This document shows, one piece after another, positions 23,621 through 35,150 of a stretch of 64,000 nucleotides of DNA. The translations under genes were made by a program, and so were the position numbers. The stretch spans positions 992,001 through 1,056,000 of the forward strand of contig OX637620.1 of the NCBI GenBank assembly GCA_951802195.1, read 5' to 3'. Under the pieces are notes generated by a model. That model was not told where the DNA came from, ran no database searches, and saw only the letters and a list, made by a program, of their open reading frames with translations. The first letter of the stretch is position 1. Each line of letters opens with the position of its first letter. The DNA is from Tausonia pullulans (taxonomy: Eukaryota; Basidiomycota; Tremellomycetes; Cystofilobasidiales; Mrakiaceae).

Positions 23621-26600
23621 CTACTTCTGCTGACTAGCCTGTAGAAGAGAAGCATGAAAGGAGGAACCTGTCAGTCGACGAGCAAGAGATACTTGAACTA
23701 CATGCATGCGCATCAGAACTGACGAGGAGAGCGAGAAGTTGCTGGACCTGTTGTCCACCACCCGCCGGATCGGACGGGCCAGCCGAAGTGTTCGGCGGCG
23801 GCGCCGAGCCAAGGGAAGGGTGCGAAGGAGGCGGGTGCGCGCCGTAGCCAACAGAGGGACCCTGCTGAGAAGCAGGAGGGGGAGCGCCAGCACCGTACGG
23901 GCTCGCAGGCGGGTATGCGATGTTGGCGGACGGCAGTGGGGGTGCACCATAATTTCCGTAGGGAGAGGGTGCGGCCGGGCCGGAGGAAGGAGCAGGAGGA
24001 GGGTATGCCGGGTTGAAGGGAGGCAACCCACTGCCAGGAGGACCGTTCGACGGTGGTGGCAGGTAGCCGTACTGTTGTGGAGGGGGAGGGCCCTGTCCGT
24101 ACGCCGAAGGAGGACCATAAGGCGAGGCCCCCGGAGGGGGAGGGTGAGGAGGGTACTGAGGGTGGGCGGGGCTGAAGGCCGCTGGAGGGCCGCCTTGAGG
24201 GGGAGGCCCGGCGACGCCGCCAACAGGTCCAGAGCCGAGCGAGGCGAGGAGCTGCTGAACCTTCTTGGCCTGCGCGAGGCGATCGTCGTTGGGCAGCTGA
24301 AGAAAGTGTCGGCCTGACATTAGCTTCAAGCGCAAGGGAGGAGTGATAGAAGCGAAGTCCGACTCACCTGAACCGGAGGAGGGCCAGGAGGGCCAGAGCG
24401 AGTGCCAGGAGGGGGCGGGCCACTGGGGTAGCCGCCACCTGGAGGTCCATAATCTGCAGGAGAAAATGGGGAGCGAAGGTCAATTTGATGAGCAAGTGTC
24501 CCAACTTCTCGTTTGAGGATAAAGACGAACCCCTGCGCTCGTCCTCATACCGACCATGTCCTCCTCCTCCACTGCCATTCCCGCCACGGTCTCCGCCGTA
24601 GCCTCCGCGCTCACTCGGGTATCCTCGCGGAGGAGGGCCATAGTCTTGAGATAGACAGCGAGCGAACATCGTCAGCAACGTTCGAACCATCGACCTCTTC
24701 AGGATGGGCGTACACTCACCTCGTCGATCGTCGTCGTATCTCCCAGCCCGGTAGTCGTCTCTCCGTCCATCATACCCACCCAGCCCATCTCTCCTTGGCG
24801 GCCCAGCATCATCGTATCTCCTCCTTGGCGGGCTCCTCGACCTCTCGCGGTATCCGCCCCGATCGTATCCCGGCCCACCGCGAGGAGGTGGTCCGCTGTC
24901 GTCGTAGGCACCCGGTGCTCCCCCGCTGTATCCTCCACGACCACCGCCGCGAGATTCGTCGAACCCGCCGCGACCACCGCGGCCACGGGTTCCACGGAGG
25001 AAGCGGCTGGAGCCTCGGGCGACCATGCTGGAGAAAGAAAGAGAGGGGAAGAACGACACGCTCGTCAGAAAGGGGGAGGGGAGGGGGAGCACATTGTTTT
25101 GGGATACGGTCTTGAAACGCACGCTCCGTCAGGGATCGGGACTGTCGGGACGTCCCACTCGTAGTGAACCTCAAGCCTGCCGTCCTGGAAAGGCGCGTCG
25201 CGCAGTTCCTTGAAGGCCTTGAGGACAGCCTGGAGAATGGGTGAGCGAAATGGGAAGGTCAAGTTAGCACGAGGCAGCCGGAATCTACACAAAGTACAAC
25301 TTACGCGGCTGTCGTAAAACTCGACAAGACGTTCCCTGAGAAAATGAAGGATGAATCAGCTGAGCTGCTGAAGAGCGGATAAGCTTTTCAGACTTACTCA
25401 GGGTGATCAGGACGCGGCTTAACACCTTTGACCTCGCCCTTCTCGGAGCAGACGCGGCGGAGCTCGGTGTCGTCAATCGGCTGGCCAGACTTGGAGTCCC
25501 TAAGAACGATGCGGAGAGAACCCTAGCAGAGGCACAGGAGCGATGTATGAGAAAGAGAGTTCAAACGCCGCATTCGTGGAGACAGAGGCATGTACCTGGT
25601 TCGCGTCGGGACCGCAGGGGCGGCTAGCCTCCTCCGGACGGGGAAGAGAGTAGTGAACGTCGATCTGAGGAGAGAGGTTGCGTCAGATCAGGACAGGAGT
25701 GGCCCGGTGTGCCACACGGGACTCACGGGTCGGCCGGCGACGGTGACGCTTTGAAGGCCGTCCTTGGCCTGCTCAGCGGCGCGGACGTCGTACTGGAGGA
25801 AGGAAAACGAGCGTGTCTCAGGGGTCGGTCAAGTTTCACACGAGCGAGAGACATCTCTGAACGCACGAAGGTGACAAAAATCATGCCTCGGTTGCCGATC
25901 AAATCAAAAAACGTCTTGACTTCGCCAAAGTCGTCGAACTGTTTGCGGAGCTCGGCCACTGAAGCGTCGTACTGACAAGGACAGAAGATGCGCACACACC
26001 GGGGGGTGGGGGGCAGTGAGCGACTGCACCTCTTTGCCATTTACTAACAGAGGGGCGCTGGCTCACGGCAATATTACGGATGAAGAGCGTCCTGCAGGGT
26101 CTCTCACGCTCGACGCGCTGCTCTATCAGCTTGTTGTGCTCCTGGTCCTCCATCATGAAGGGTGGCGCGCGGCCGCCGTGGAAACCCCCACGTCCGCCGC
26201 GATCTGAGAGGAAACAACCCCAAGAAAGGAAGAAGCACACCCGAGGACATCGCTCTCATCAGTTCAGAACTCTCGGGCGACGGTAGAAGAGCCAAGGGGG
26301 AGGGCGAGGAGGACGACTAGCATGCTGTCGCTTTCGGGCAGACAGAGCAGCCGTGGCGGCGTCTCTCGGTCGAGCTGCTGTAGATGAGCGAGTCGGAGTC
26401 ACAGTGCTTGGCCTCAAGGATGCACAGACGCGTCTGCTCGCTCCTCAACGTCTCTGTCTAATGAGCGGTTGCTCGTCTCGCGTCGTCGTCTCCGGCGCGC
26501 TCATGTGTAAGAGAGTCTACAGGCGCTGGCGGGGTTAGGGAAGAAGGCCCGGGACTGCTCTCGCTCTCCTCTCACTGGTTCTTCTTCATTCAGGCTCACT

Positions 26601-26913
26601 CGCAGCTTTCGCTCAACTCACCACTGAAGCCACCTCGCTGAGGAGGTCCGCCGCCATAGTCTCGTCTCTCGTTCCCGTAGCCCTGGCCATTGGGAGGGGG
26701 AGGAGGACCCCTCTGGTCCTGGTACGGCCCTCCCGGGCCCTGCGGAGGGGGATACGAAGCCTGCCCGCCTCCGGGCCCTCCAGGGTTGCCAAACGCAGGA
26801 GGTCCCGGCGGACCAGGAGGCCCACCGTAGGGATGTCCTCCCCCGCCGCCCCAGGGCGGCGGGAAGGGCGCGTTGGCTGGCGGGTAGACAGACGCCTGGT
26901 ACGGGGCTTGCAT
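23621..26913 (-). CDS. Mei2-like tandem RRM RNA-binding protein
   Basis: Starts at ATG 26913 (MQAPYQASVYPP) with a Gly/Pro-rich N-terminus, then an RGG-like stretch. A first RRM follows (RTLFIRNIAYDAS, RGMIFVTF, YDVRAAEQA), joined by IDVHYSLPRPEEA and ANQGSLRIVLRD to a second RRM (GEVKGVKPRP, LVEFYDSRAVLKAFKEL). This linkage between the RRMs is characteristic of Mei2-like proteins. After that come an Arg/Gly/Tyr-rich region and a long Pro/Gly/Tyr/Gln-rich low-complexity tail containing DDRLAQAKKVQQLLASL and ending VQQLLALLASQQK. I see no third (Mei2-type) RRM. Intron 26204-26621 is 418 bases, long for this window. The role is probably mRNA regulation; targets are unknown. Confidence 0.82.
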
Positions 26914-27221
26914 CGCTCTCGGGCTTTCTGCTGGCTCTTCTCTCGGGGCTCGCGCTTTCGGCTGGAAGCGAGGATGCGGACGAAAGAGTGTGTTTCGGGC
27001 GGATGGAGCGGCTGTGTGGAACGGGGAGAGCGCAGAAGGGGAGTGGTTGTTGGCAGCGAAGCTGGCCCGCTGTCCGGTGCGCTCTTTTCGCTCGCTCGCG
27101 GCCGCACCGCCCGCCTGGCGCCTGCAGACGGGCGAGGGGCCGGCTCTTCTCTCCTTCGCCCGCTCGCCTGCTCTCAACCAGCTCCTCGCCTCCCTCTCGC
27201 CCTGCTTCATTCGTCGGGACC
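26914..27221. promoter_or_regulatory. Divergent promoter, RRM gene / uL23m gene
   Basis: 308 bases between two divergent ATGs. GC-rich with CT-rich tracts toward each start; no TATA box. Likely a shared promoter region. Confidence 0.5.
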
Positions 27222-28949
27222 ATGTCTCCCACCCTCGGCCCCTTCGCGTCCGCCCGGAGAGTCGCGTCCGCCGTCTCGTCCCGCCTGAGCTCGAGGCTCT
27301 ACTCGTCGCCGGCGGACGTCGCTGCTGGCCCCTCGCATGCTGTCTCTTCGCCTGCCGCCGCCTCTGCGTCGTCGTCTGCGGGCGCCGCCGTTGTCGACGC
27401 CGCTGCCGCCGAGTCGCTCGAGTCTGCTCCCTTCTCCTACCCACACCACCTTCCTCATCAGGTGCGTCTGGCCGTTCCCTCTCCGGGTCTTTGTCGCGCG
27501 TCGCGTGGGGCGTCTGCCGTCCCGCTCGCCCGATCTTGCGTTCTCCTTCGCGTCGAGCTCCCAGTCGGACGTCTCTCTGACACCCTGTCCCCTCCTCCAG
27601 GGCGCGTTTCTCCCTCGCCCATCCGTCATCCCAGGCAAGAAGACGCGCGCCGTCCGCGACAGCGAGGTGCCCGAGGTCGGGACCTTCACCCGCGACAACG
27701 CATGGGTCTCAACCTCGCCGACCAAGGTCCGCGAGCGACTTGCCCGCACGCTCGACAAGCAGCTCCCGGGCGAGGAGCTCCCGATCCTCCACCCGACCGA
27801 GCTTAGGGCATGGTGGGCGGCGCGTATCGCCGGTCGGCTGCCAACGAACCCGATGGGCGTGGAGGAGGTGCGCGAGAGCCAGCTCGCCTGGGCCAAGAAG
27901 CGGCACGGCAAGCGCGAGCGGGTCAGGGGTATCAAGGTCAGTCTGGCGCAGTTCAGCTAGGACCAGCACTCTTCCTGTTCCCTGTGGAGGGACGGGGGGA
28001 GAGGGCCCGCAGGGTGTGCTACTCAAGTTCCTGCTCACTGACGACCTTTGTTTCTTGTCTCGCTCCCTCCCCTATCCTTCAATTGACCTACTCTCTCCCC
28101 CCCCCAACACGCTGCCACACTCGCCCCGTCGCCCTGCCTCCTCGCCTTCCCGCCCGACCCCTACAGGACGAGCAAGTCGTCGGCCAGCGGATCTACCTCC
28201 CCAACATTGTCTTCCGCCTCATGTACAACCAGACGGCCTTCATTCGGGGCTCATCCCAGAGCCGTGCGCCTGTCGCCATGGAGCAGTACAACCCGTACAT
28301 CGCTACCTTCCGGATCCCTAAAGCGCTTACCAAGCCCGACATCAAGTCGTACCTCAAGGCTGTTTACAACCTCGACACGACGTTCGTCCGGACGGACGTC
28401 CGCAATGCGCCCAATCGCCGGATCCAGCAAGGTGATCGTCGAGGCCAGTGGACTCAGAAGGACTCGTCCAAGTCGTACAAGCGGGCCGTCGTCGGTCTGA
28501 CAAGGCCCTTCCACTACCCGGGCGACAAGCATAACGTCGAGCCTGCGGAGAAGGAGCGGCTCGCCCGCGAGAAGCGCGATCGGGAGGAGGCCGAGCGGGA
28601 GCAGCGGATCTACGAGAAGAAGATGCAGGATCGGCGCATTGACTTTAGCGGCACCGTCCGTATCTCGTCTGAGGGCAAGCCGGCTTCAGTCTATGGACCG
28701 AACGTCCAGCCGGGAGACCGCGTCCAGAAGTGCGTGTGCTTATGCCCTTGCCCTTTTTCTCGTCCTGCGGAACCGAGTACTGATCTGTCCCTATCCCGAC
28801 CACTGTCTCTCTTTTCCAGGCGTGTCCTTGCTCGGGCACAGGCTCAACGCGACGAGTACGAGGAGGACATCCGTCGCGAGGCTCTTGGTTTGGGGGCGGT
28901 CGAGCGGCCCTCCACGGAGGCCGAGTCAAAAGAGGCGAAGGATGCTTGA
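27222..28949 (+). CDS. MRP20: Mitochondrial large-subunit ribosomal protein uL23m
   Basis: Starts at ATG 27222 with an Arg/Ser/Ala-rich, acid-free N-terminus (MSPTLGPFASARRVASAV) typical of a mitochondrial targeting peptide. An Ala/Ser-rich spacer and a basic helical region (RLARTLDKQLPGEELP, then LAWAKKRHGKRERV) follow. Next is the uL23 fold: VVGQRIYLPNIVFRLM, YIATFRIPKALTKPDIKSYL, LDTTFVRTDVRNA. The C-terminal extension is charged and coiled-coil-like. Four exons are evident, with introns starting near 27461, 27934 and 28730. The protein sits at the exit of the mitoribosomal tunnel. The stop is TGA 28947-28949. Confidence 0.88.
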
Positions 28950-29334
28950 TGTCCTTTCAGAGCCTGTACTGGTCGAGCTATCTGCGAGCGAGAACATCTT
29001 GCGACGAGGTTCATTGTCGTTCTCGCTGTGACAGAGATGAGAAGAAACAAGAGAGGTAGTACGACGGGTCTGCCGCGCCAACTTGCTCCGAAAATCAACC
29101 GTTCGGCCTCCTCATAGCTTCACAATCATCTTGAGAAACCAAGGCCATTCGTGAGATTCGCTGTGCTGCAAAAGCAACATGCCTCTCGACAAAGCTCGAC
29201 AGATTGTCATACCCCTGGTTCAATCAGCCCGGAGCGAGCCCGGCCGGAGGTGGCCGGGGCGATTGAGAGAGATGACCCGCTCGTGCCGTGTTCCTCTTCA
29301 ACGCTCACATTCTCCTGCCTTCACCACCCCGAGC
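28950..29334. other. Intergenic: 3' end of uL23m gene, 5' leader of xylulokinase
   Basis: 385 bases. Contains a 9-bp perfect inverted repeat (28987-29027) shortly after the uL23m stop. In-frame ATGs at 29179 and 29272 could extend the xylulokinase N-terminus into this stretch. Confidence 0.5.
28987..29027 (+). repeat. Inverted repeat in the 3' region of the uL23m gene
   Basis: AGCGAGAAC and GTTCTCGCT, a perfect 9-bp stem around a 23-nt loop, begin 37 bases after the stop codon. Possibly a 3' untranslated region hairpin. Confidence 0.6.
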
Positions 29335-32106
29335 ATGGTGCCAACTAGCCAGTTGAACAGTCAGAAGCTCAAACAGCCCGAACAGCTCCGCATGCGGAGC
29401 CCGCTCCCCTCACCTCGGTCGAGCTTCTTCCCCTCGAGACACCCGGTCAACACCCCGCTCGCGAGCCTGCCGGCGAGCAAGACGGAGGAGGCGTTGTACG
29501 TTCATCAGCCGGGAGAAACTGAGGTGAGCAGTCGAAGCAGCAAAGTTCCGCTGCCATTCTCGACTTGAGGTGGGCGAGAAACCGCGCAGGACGAAAGGAA
29601 GACGCGTCCGTCGGCGGCGTCGATGAGCACGTCGGGCTGTCTGTCTCCCGCACGCGCATTACTTGGCATACCCATGCTTATCTCCTGCATAGGGTTTCCT
29701 GTTTCTCGGTTTCGACTGCAGCACGCAGGGTCTCAAGGTCGTCGCGGTCAACGAGGTCCTCCAAGTCGTTGCCGAGCAGTCCGTCAACTTCTCCGATGAG
29801 CTCCCCCAGTTTGGGACAGTCTCCGGCGTCCACCTCGGCCCAGATGACGGCGTCGTGACCGCCCCCGTGGCGATGTATCTGGCCGCAATGGATCTTCTGT
29901 TCAAGAAGCTCGATGAGAACGACTTCCCCTTTGAGCGGGTCGTCTCTATCTCGGGCGCGGGCCAGCAGCACGCATGTGTGCTCTTCAACCAAGAGGCATC
30001 GGGGATATTGGCCGAACTCAACCCGGAGCAGACGCTCGCGGAACAGCTGCTCTCGGCCTTTTCTAGCCCGACCGGTGAGCCTTGCTGAACCTATGATGAC
30101 CTGCTCTCGCTGGAGCTGACACAGATCAACTCCGAGGACAGTCACCAACTGGCAGGACTCGAGCACCACCCGAGAGTGCGCCGAGATCGAAGGCGGTCTC
30201 GCCGGCGGACGGGACGAGCTCTCTCAGATTTCGGGGTCCAAGGCGCACACCCGGTTCACAGGTCCTCAGATTCGAAAGCTCATCCAACGTGGTGCGGAGG
30301 GCGTCTACGAGAAGACAGCATCGTGAGTGCTATTCACATCGATCGTTTCCTTCTGGGACTGACACGCCTTGGACAGGATTACACTGGTCTCGAGCTGGTT
30401 TGCATCGATTCTTACGCAGAAGATTCAACCCTTGGACGAGTCAGATGCGTGCGGGATGAACCTCTATGACATCGAGGGACGCAAGTGGAACGAGGACCTC
30501 GTGAGACTCACGGCGGGACGTTCTTCCGATCCTGAAGTACTCCTCGCCAAACTCGGCAAGGTCGAGACGGACCCGGGAAAGAGTGAGACCGCTTGCTTTA
30601 GATATCACTCAGGTCCTGGATTGCTTAACTCGTGTGTTCCTACTCAAGCCATTGGATCGATCGGGGCCTGGTGGCAGAAGCGCTGGGGCTTTGGCGCCGA
30701 TTGCGGTGTCGCTCCGTTTACAGGAGACAACCCTTCCACCCTCCTGTCCTTCAACCTCAGCCCGTCAGTCCATTGCTTGGTCTCCTCGTCTTAGGGTCAC
30801 ACTAACCATCCGCTTCCTATGGGCAGTGGAGACGCCGTCATCAGTCTCGGAACGTCCGACACCGTTCTCCTCGCTTCGGTGCATCAAGCTTTGCTTAACC
30901 GACTTTTTTTTTCCTGCTTTTCTGACATAATCGCTCTCACCCTAGGATCAATACCGCCCATGCTCGGACTACCACGTCTTTGCCCATCCTGCTGGAGACG
31001 CCTCCGACGGCCATCGGCGCTACATGTCGATGCTGTGTTACAAGAATGGCAGGTGAGTGTCCGCGATAAGAGTGCCTACTCATTCGGCATCTGCTGATGT
31101 TCACTCCAGTCTGAGCCGAGAGCGGATTCGAGACGAGGTCGCCAACGGATCCTGGAATGACTTCAATGCCCTCACTGAGGGCACACCCGCTCCAGACAGC
31201 GCCTCGCGGGGCATCATTGTCTTCAACTTTGACAAGCCTGAGATCATCCCGACGGGTGCGCATGGGATCCATGTCTTCCGGGACGGCCGGCGGCTGCCCG
31301 GCGGCGTGAAGGATTTGGACGAGGTGGATAAGCTCAAGTTGCCGAGGAGGTGCCTTGAGAGCCAGTTCCTCAGCTTCCGAAAGAGGGTGGCCGAGATATT
31401 GGATGGGGCCAAGCTGCAGAGAGTCTTTGTCGCGGGAGGAGGATCGATCAAGTGAGCAGAAGAAGCACTCGACTGTTCACCCTTGAAAAGCTAACTGACT
31501 AATTCGCTGAACCAGTCCTACCATCACGTCGATGATCTCAAACATCCTCGGTAGGTCATAGAGCTTCTGTGGCGGCGAGTCACGATTGACGACTTGTCTC
31601 CCTCTTCCAGGTTGCCCGGTTTATGTCTCCCAAGGATCGTCCCAGGGCTGCGCTATGTTTGTCCTCTCTTCCTTATTTGTCTTCAATGTCTCTGAGCTGA
31701 CACCAGGTTGCCCGGATGTTCCAGTGGAGCTGCCTACAGGGCGGCATGGGCATACAAGAAGCGTGAAGACCCCAAGGTCGCCTTCGAGAAAGTCGTTCAG
31801 GCCGCTCAGGTCCGTTTTAGCATCCGACATGTGTTATGGGAGGCTATTTTATTTATTTCTTTTGCTGACTACTGACCCCTTCACCGTCCTCTTTTGTCCG
31901 TCTTTTACCGTCTCTTGGGGGGACTTATAGGGTGACCTTGGTCTTCATGGTCATGGACCCGTGGATACCTCACCTGTGGCAGGGATGCGAAAGGTCGCCG
32001 ACCCGAACGACGAGATCTGGGCGGCGTACGGGGAGATTCTTCCTGGCTGGGAGAGGCTCGAGGCCGAGGTGATCCGGTTCTGCAGCTTAGAAACAGTGGC
32101 GAATTG
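29335..32106 (+). CDS. XKS1: D-xylulokinase (FGGY family)
   Basis: Phosphorylates D-xylulose to xylulose 5-phosphate, feeding pentose sugars into the pentose phosphate pathway. The ATP/sugar-kinase core starts at FLFLGFDCSTQGLKVVAV, which follows an intron (29524-29692). Further pieces are VVSISGAGQQHACVLF, GSKAHTRFTGPQIRKL, AWWQKRWGFGADCGVAPFTGDNPSTLL (active-site region with the catalytic Asp in TGDN), GDAVISLGTSDTVLL and the FGGY C-terminal motif region RVFVAGGGSIN with SQGSSQGCAM. The end is TGA 32104. The first exon encodes a Ser/Pro-rich segment of unclear value. I used the ATG at 29335, but in-frame ATGs at 29179, 29272 and 29390 are alternatives. About ten introns. Confidence 0.88.
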
Positions 32107-32434
32107 AGGCGGGGAAGGAAATGAGATGTCCCGGTTGACCCGCCGCACCTGCGCCAGAACCCGTGATCGAAAGAAACGCTTCGTTGTCTTGCGCGCGCCC
32201 CTCTTTCTCATGAGTGAGGGGCTTACAAAGGCTTGTTCTCCATGCGAGTCCAAGCCGCCGAGTAATGGGGAAGGATGAGTGAAAGCCAAGGTGGAGAATA
32301 TCCGCCTCTAGCCGTCGGTTCAAAGCCGGGCCGAGCCGAGGTTTCTCCCTACTTGAACTACAGAAACTGGCCGTCGCCCCCTTCTTCGTCACCGACATCC
32401 ATCATTTCTGCTTCTTCCCCCTACTCTTCCCACG
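32107..32434. other. Intergenic between xylulokinase and GH5 genes
   Basis: 328 bases between two co-oriented genes. The last 60 bases are strongly pyrimidine-rich up to the GH5 ATG. No gene or clear repeat is seen. Confidence 0.5.
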
Positions 32435-34960
32435 ATGCCCCTTTACAATATCGAAGTTCCCCCTGCCCCCGAGCCCTACGATGGAGGCATCCTCAGTGAG
32501 TGTCAAGCCAGCGGGACGGGGAGAGCAACAGCCGTCGCTGGCTCCCTCGGACTTGCATCGCTGACCTGGCTTCCTTTTCTCTCTCACAGCTGTCTCGGGG
32601 AACAAAATTGTCAATAGCCGAGGCGAGGAGATCATCCTCAAGGGCGCAGGCCTCGGCGGTTGGATGAACATGTGCGTCTATCATCACTTGCCCTCATTCT
32701 CTGGCGGGGGGACGGAGAGCACTCACGAGAAGGTCGGAGCTGACCGAGAGCGCTGGGTTTCCTTCCGCCGCGATCTGGCCACAGGGAGGTGAGCTTTGAG
32801 CCTTCAGGACAAATGAGGGAGGATCCAGGCTGATATTTGACCTGCAGAACTTCATTACTGGCTACGCAGGTGAGTAGTTGCTATAGCGTTAGAGACGATC
32901 TCGCTCACGCTCCTAAAATGACCATTCCCAACTTGACAGGCCACGAGGACGGCATGCGTCGCTCGCTCAAGGCGGCGATGGGCCAGGAGAAATACGATCA
33001 GTGAGTATACATCTACTAAAATCATATTGCGGGTGTACTTTCGATGGGAGACTAACGCTCGTGCCTCCCCGCCAGCTATTTCAACGGCTTCCTCGAAAAG
33101 TTCTTTACCGAAAAGGATGCCGAGTTCTTCGCTTCGGTGAGAGCCCTCAATGCCCTCTCTAGAGGGCCTACGGCTGACAAGTCCCTTCTGCCAGCTCGGT
33201 CTGAACGGTGCGCTGTCACTCGGAAAAAGCACTGATCATTGGCTAGTTCTGACATCTCTGTCTTCGCCATCTTGTAGCCATTCGTATCCCCTTTAATTAC
33301 CGTCATCTTGAGAGCGACGACGCTCCCGGAGTCTGGCTCGAGGATGGATTCAAATGGATCGAGCGCGTTGTCAACATTGTGAGCTGGTTCCCAGTGCCGC
33401 CGTGTTCTCGATTGTTAACACACACTGCTTGGTCTCTCCTAGTGCGGCAAGTACAAGATCTTCACAATCCTTGACCTTCACGCTGCTCCGTGAGTCCATA
33501 TCCTTTTGTCTAATATGATCACATATCTGACGCTGTTCTGCTGCAGCGGTGGCCAGGTGAGAGGCCGGACCTATCGGCGCGCTCAATCGCACGCTGGCTT
33601 GCTAATGCCTTACTCCATCCTAGAACATCGACTGGCACGCCGATACAGGTGTCCACCGCGCTCTCTTCTGGGAGTACCGCGAGTTCCAGAACCGGGCGAT
33701 CAACCTCTGGCGTGAGCTCGCCCGCCGATTCAAGGGCAACACCTGGATCGCCGGCTACAACCCGCTGAACGAGCCGACGGACCCGGAGACGACGCGACTC
33801 ATCCGGTGGTACAAGGAGGCCTTCCCTGCCATCCGGGGGGTGGATCCGGACCACATCCTCTTGTCAGTCTGCCTCTCGCTTGACGGGGTGAGATAAGCGC
33901 AGTCCCTCTGACCTCCATCGTTGCCCTCTATTTTGCAGTTGGGACGGCAACACCTGGGCAGCCGACTTTTCCCAGTTCGACGAGGTCTACCCGAAAAGCA
34001 TACCAGCCTATCACGATTACAGCAACTTCGGATTCCCTGTCGGAGGCGGCTACAAGGTGGGCAAGCAGGGCTAGGATCGATCTAATAGCGACAACCTTCT
34101 GACGCGAAACCTGCAGGGAACGTCGGAGGAGAAGGCCAAGCTCAAACGATCCTTTGACCGCAAGGTTGAGTACATGCGGAAGCACAATGTCCCTATGTGG
34201 AACGGAGAGTTGTTCGTTCTCATTCCCACCTGTTCTTCAGTGCCTTCATTCTTCGCGCTGACTCTTGAACTACCACCCATCCAGCGGCCCTGTCTACGCC
34301 AATCCGTCCGACGGACCCGACTGGAAGAAGATCAATGAGGAGCGCTATCAAGTTCTCAAGGACCAGATCGAGCTCTATACCGAGGCTCGCTCGTCCTGGA
34401 CCATCTGGCTTTAGTTCGTCGCTATTCTCCTAGTCGAGGCCCAGTTTACCTGTGCGCCTGGACTTACGCCTATCGTTCAAATTTTCACAGCAAAGACATC
34501 GGCTTCCAGGGCATGGTCTATGCCTCCGAGTCCTCTCCTTACATCAAGCTCCTCGCGCCTTTCCTCGCCAAGAAGAAGCGGCTGGCAGCAGACGAGTGGG
34601 GAACTGACACCAAGCACGTCCAGCACATCTTCCAGCCGCTCGAGGACATGCTCGTCGAGGAGGTTCCGAGCATCAAGTCGAGGTACCCGAAGATGTGGTC
34701 CGTCTCGACCCATGTCGGTCGGCTCGTCCGAAACATTCTCCTCTCCGAGGAACTCTACCCGGAGGTGGGTGGCCTCGCTCCTCCTACTCTTGTATTTCAT
34801 CCCTCCCCTGACTCTTTTTTCACTTCCCCCTTCATCCTAGTTCGCCGCATACTTCAAGGACCTCACGTTCGAGCAGATCGACGCCCTCACCGACTCGTTC
34901 AAGTTTGAGAACGTCGAGCAGCGACAGGGTCTCAATGAGGTCCTTCGGGCCAACGCCTGA
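32435..34960 (+). CDS. Glycoside hydrolase family 5 protein, intracellular type
   Basis: TIM-barrel beta-glycosidase related to exo-1,3-beta-glucanases. From ATG 32435 (MPLYNIEVPPAPEPYDG) there is no signal peptide, so the enzyme is probably intracellular. Motifs in order: EEIILKGAGLGGWMNM, ENFITGYAGHE, LGLNAIRIPFNYRHLE, KYKIFTILDLHAAPGGQN, IAGYNPLNEPTDP (acid/base Glu) and VPMWNGEFGPVY (nucleophile Glu). A C-terminal region follows with TIWLYKDIGFQGMVYASE and a helical tail that ends NEVLRANA. The GGWMNMENFITG segment resembles the yeast YBR056W type. The gene has many introns. Its substrate cannot be set from sequence. Confidence 0.88.
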
Positions 34961-35150
34961 TGACCTCCCTTGTTGAACTGTAAAATTGAATGACTATTAA
35001 AAAAACCATGCAATCAATCATACACCTGCCACAAGTCTCCCGCGAGGTGAGCGAGGAAGTGAGTTCTTTCTCCGCGGATTAATACAACCGAAACTAGAAG
35101 AGAAACTGTCTGCTGTTTCGGATTTGAATTCTGCTCCACCCGTGCTAGCT

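Noticed and set aside
24513-25115. Long plus-strand frame opposite the RRM gene
   Set aside because: Arg/His/Ser-rich antisense reading of the Gly/Arg-rich coding sequence; a shadow of the real gene.
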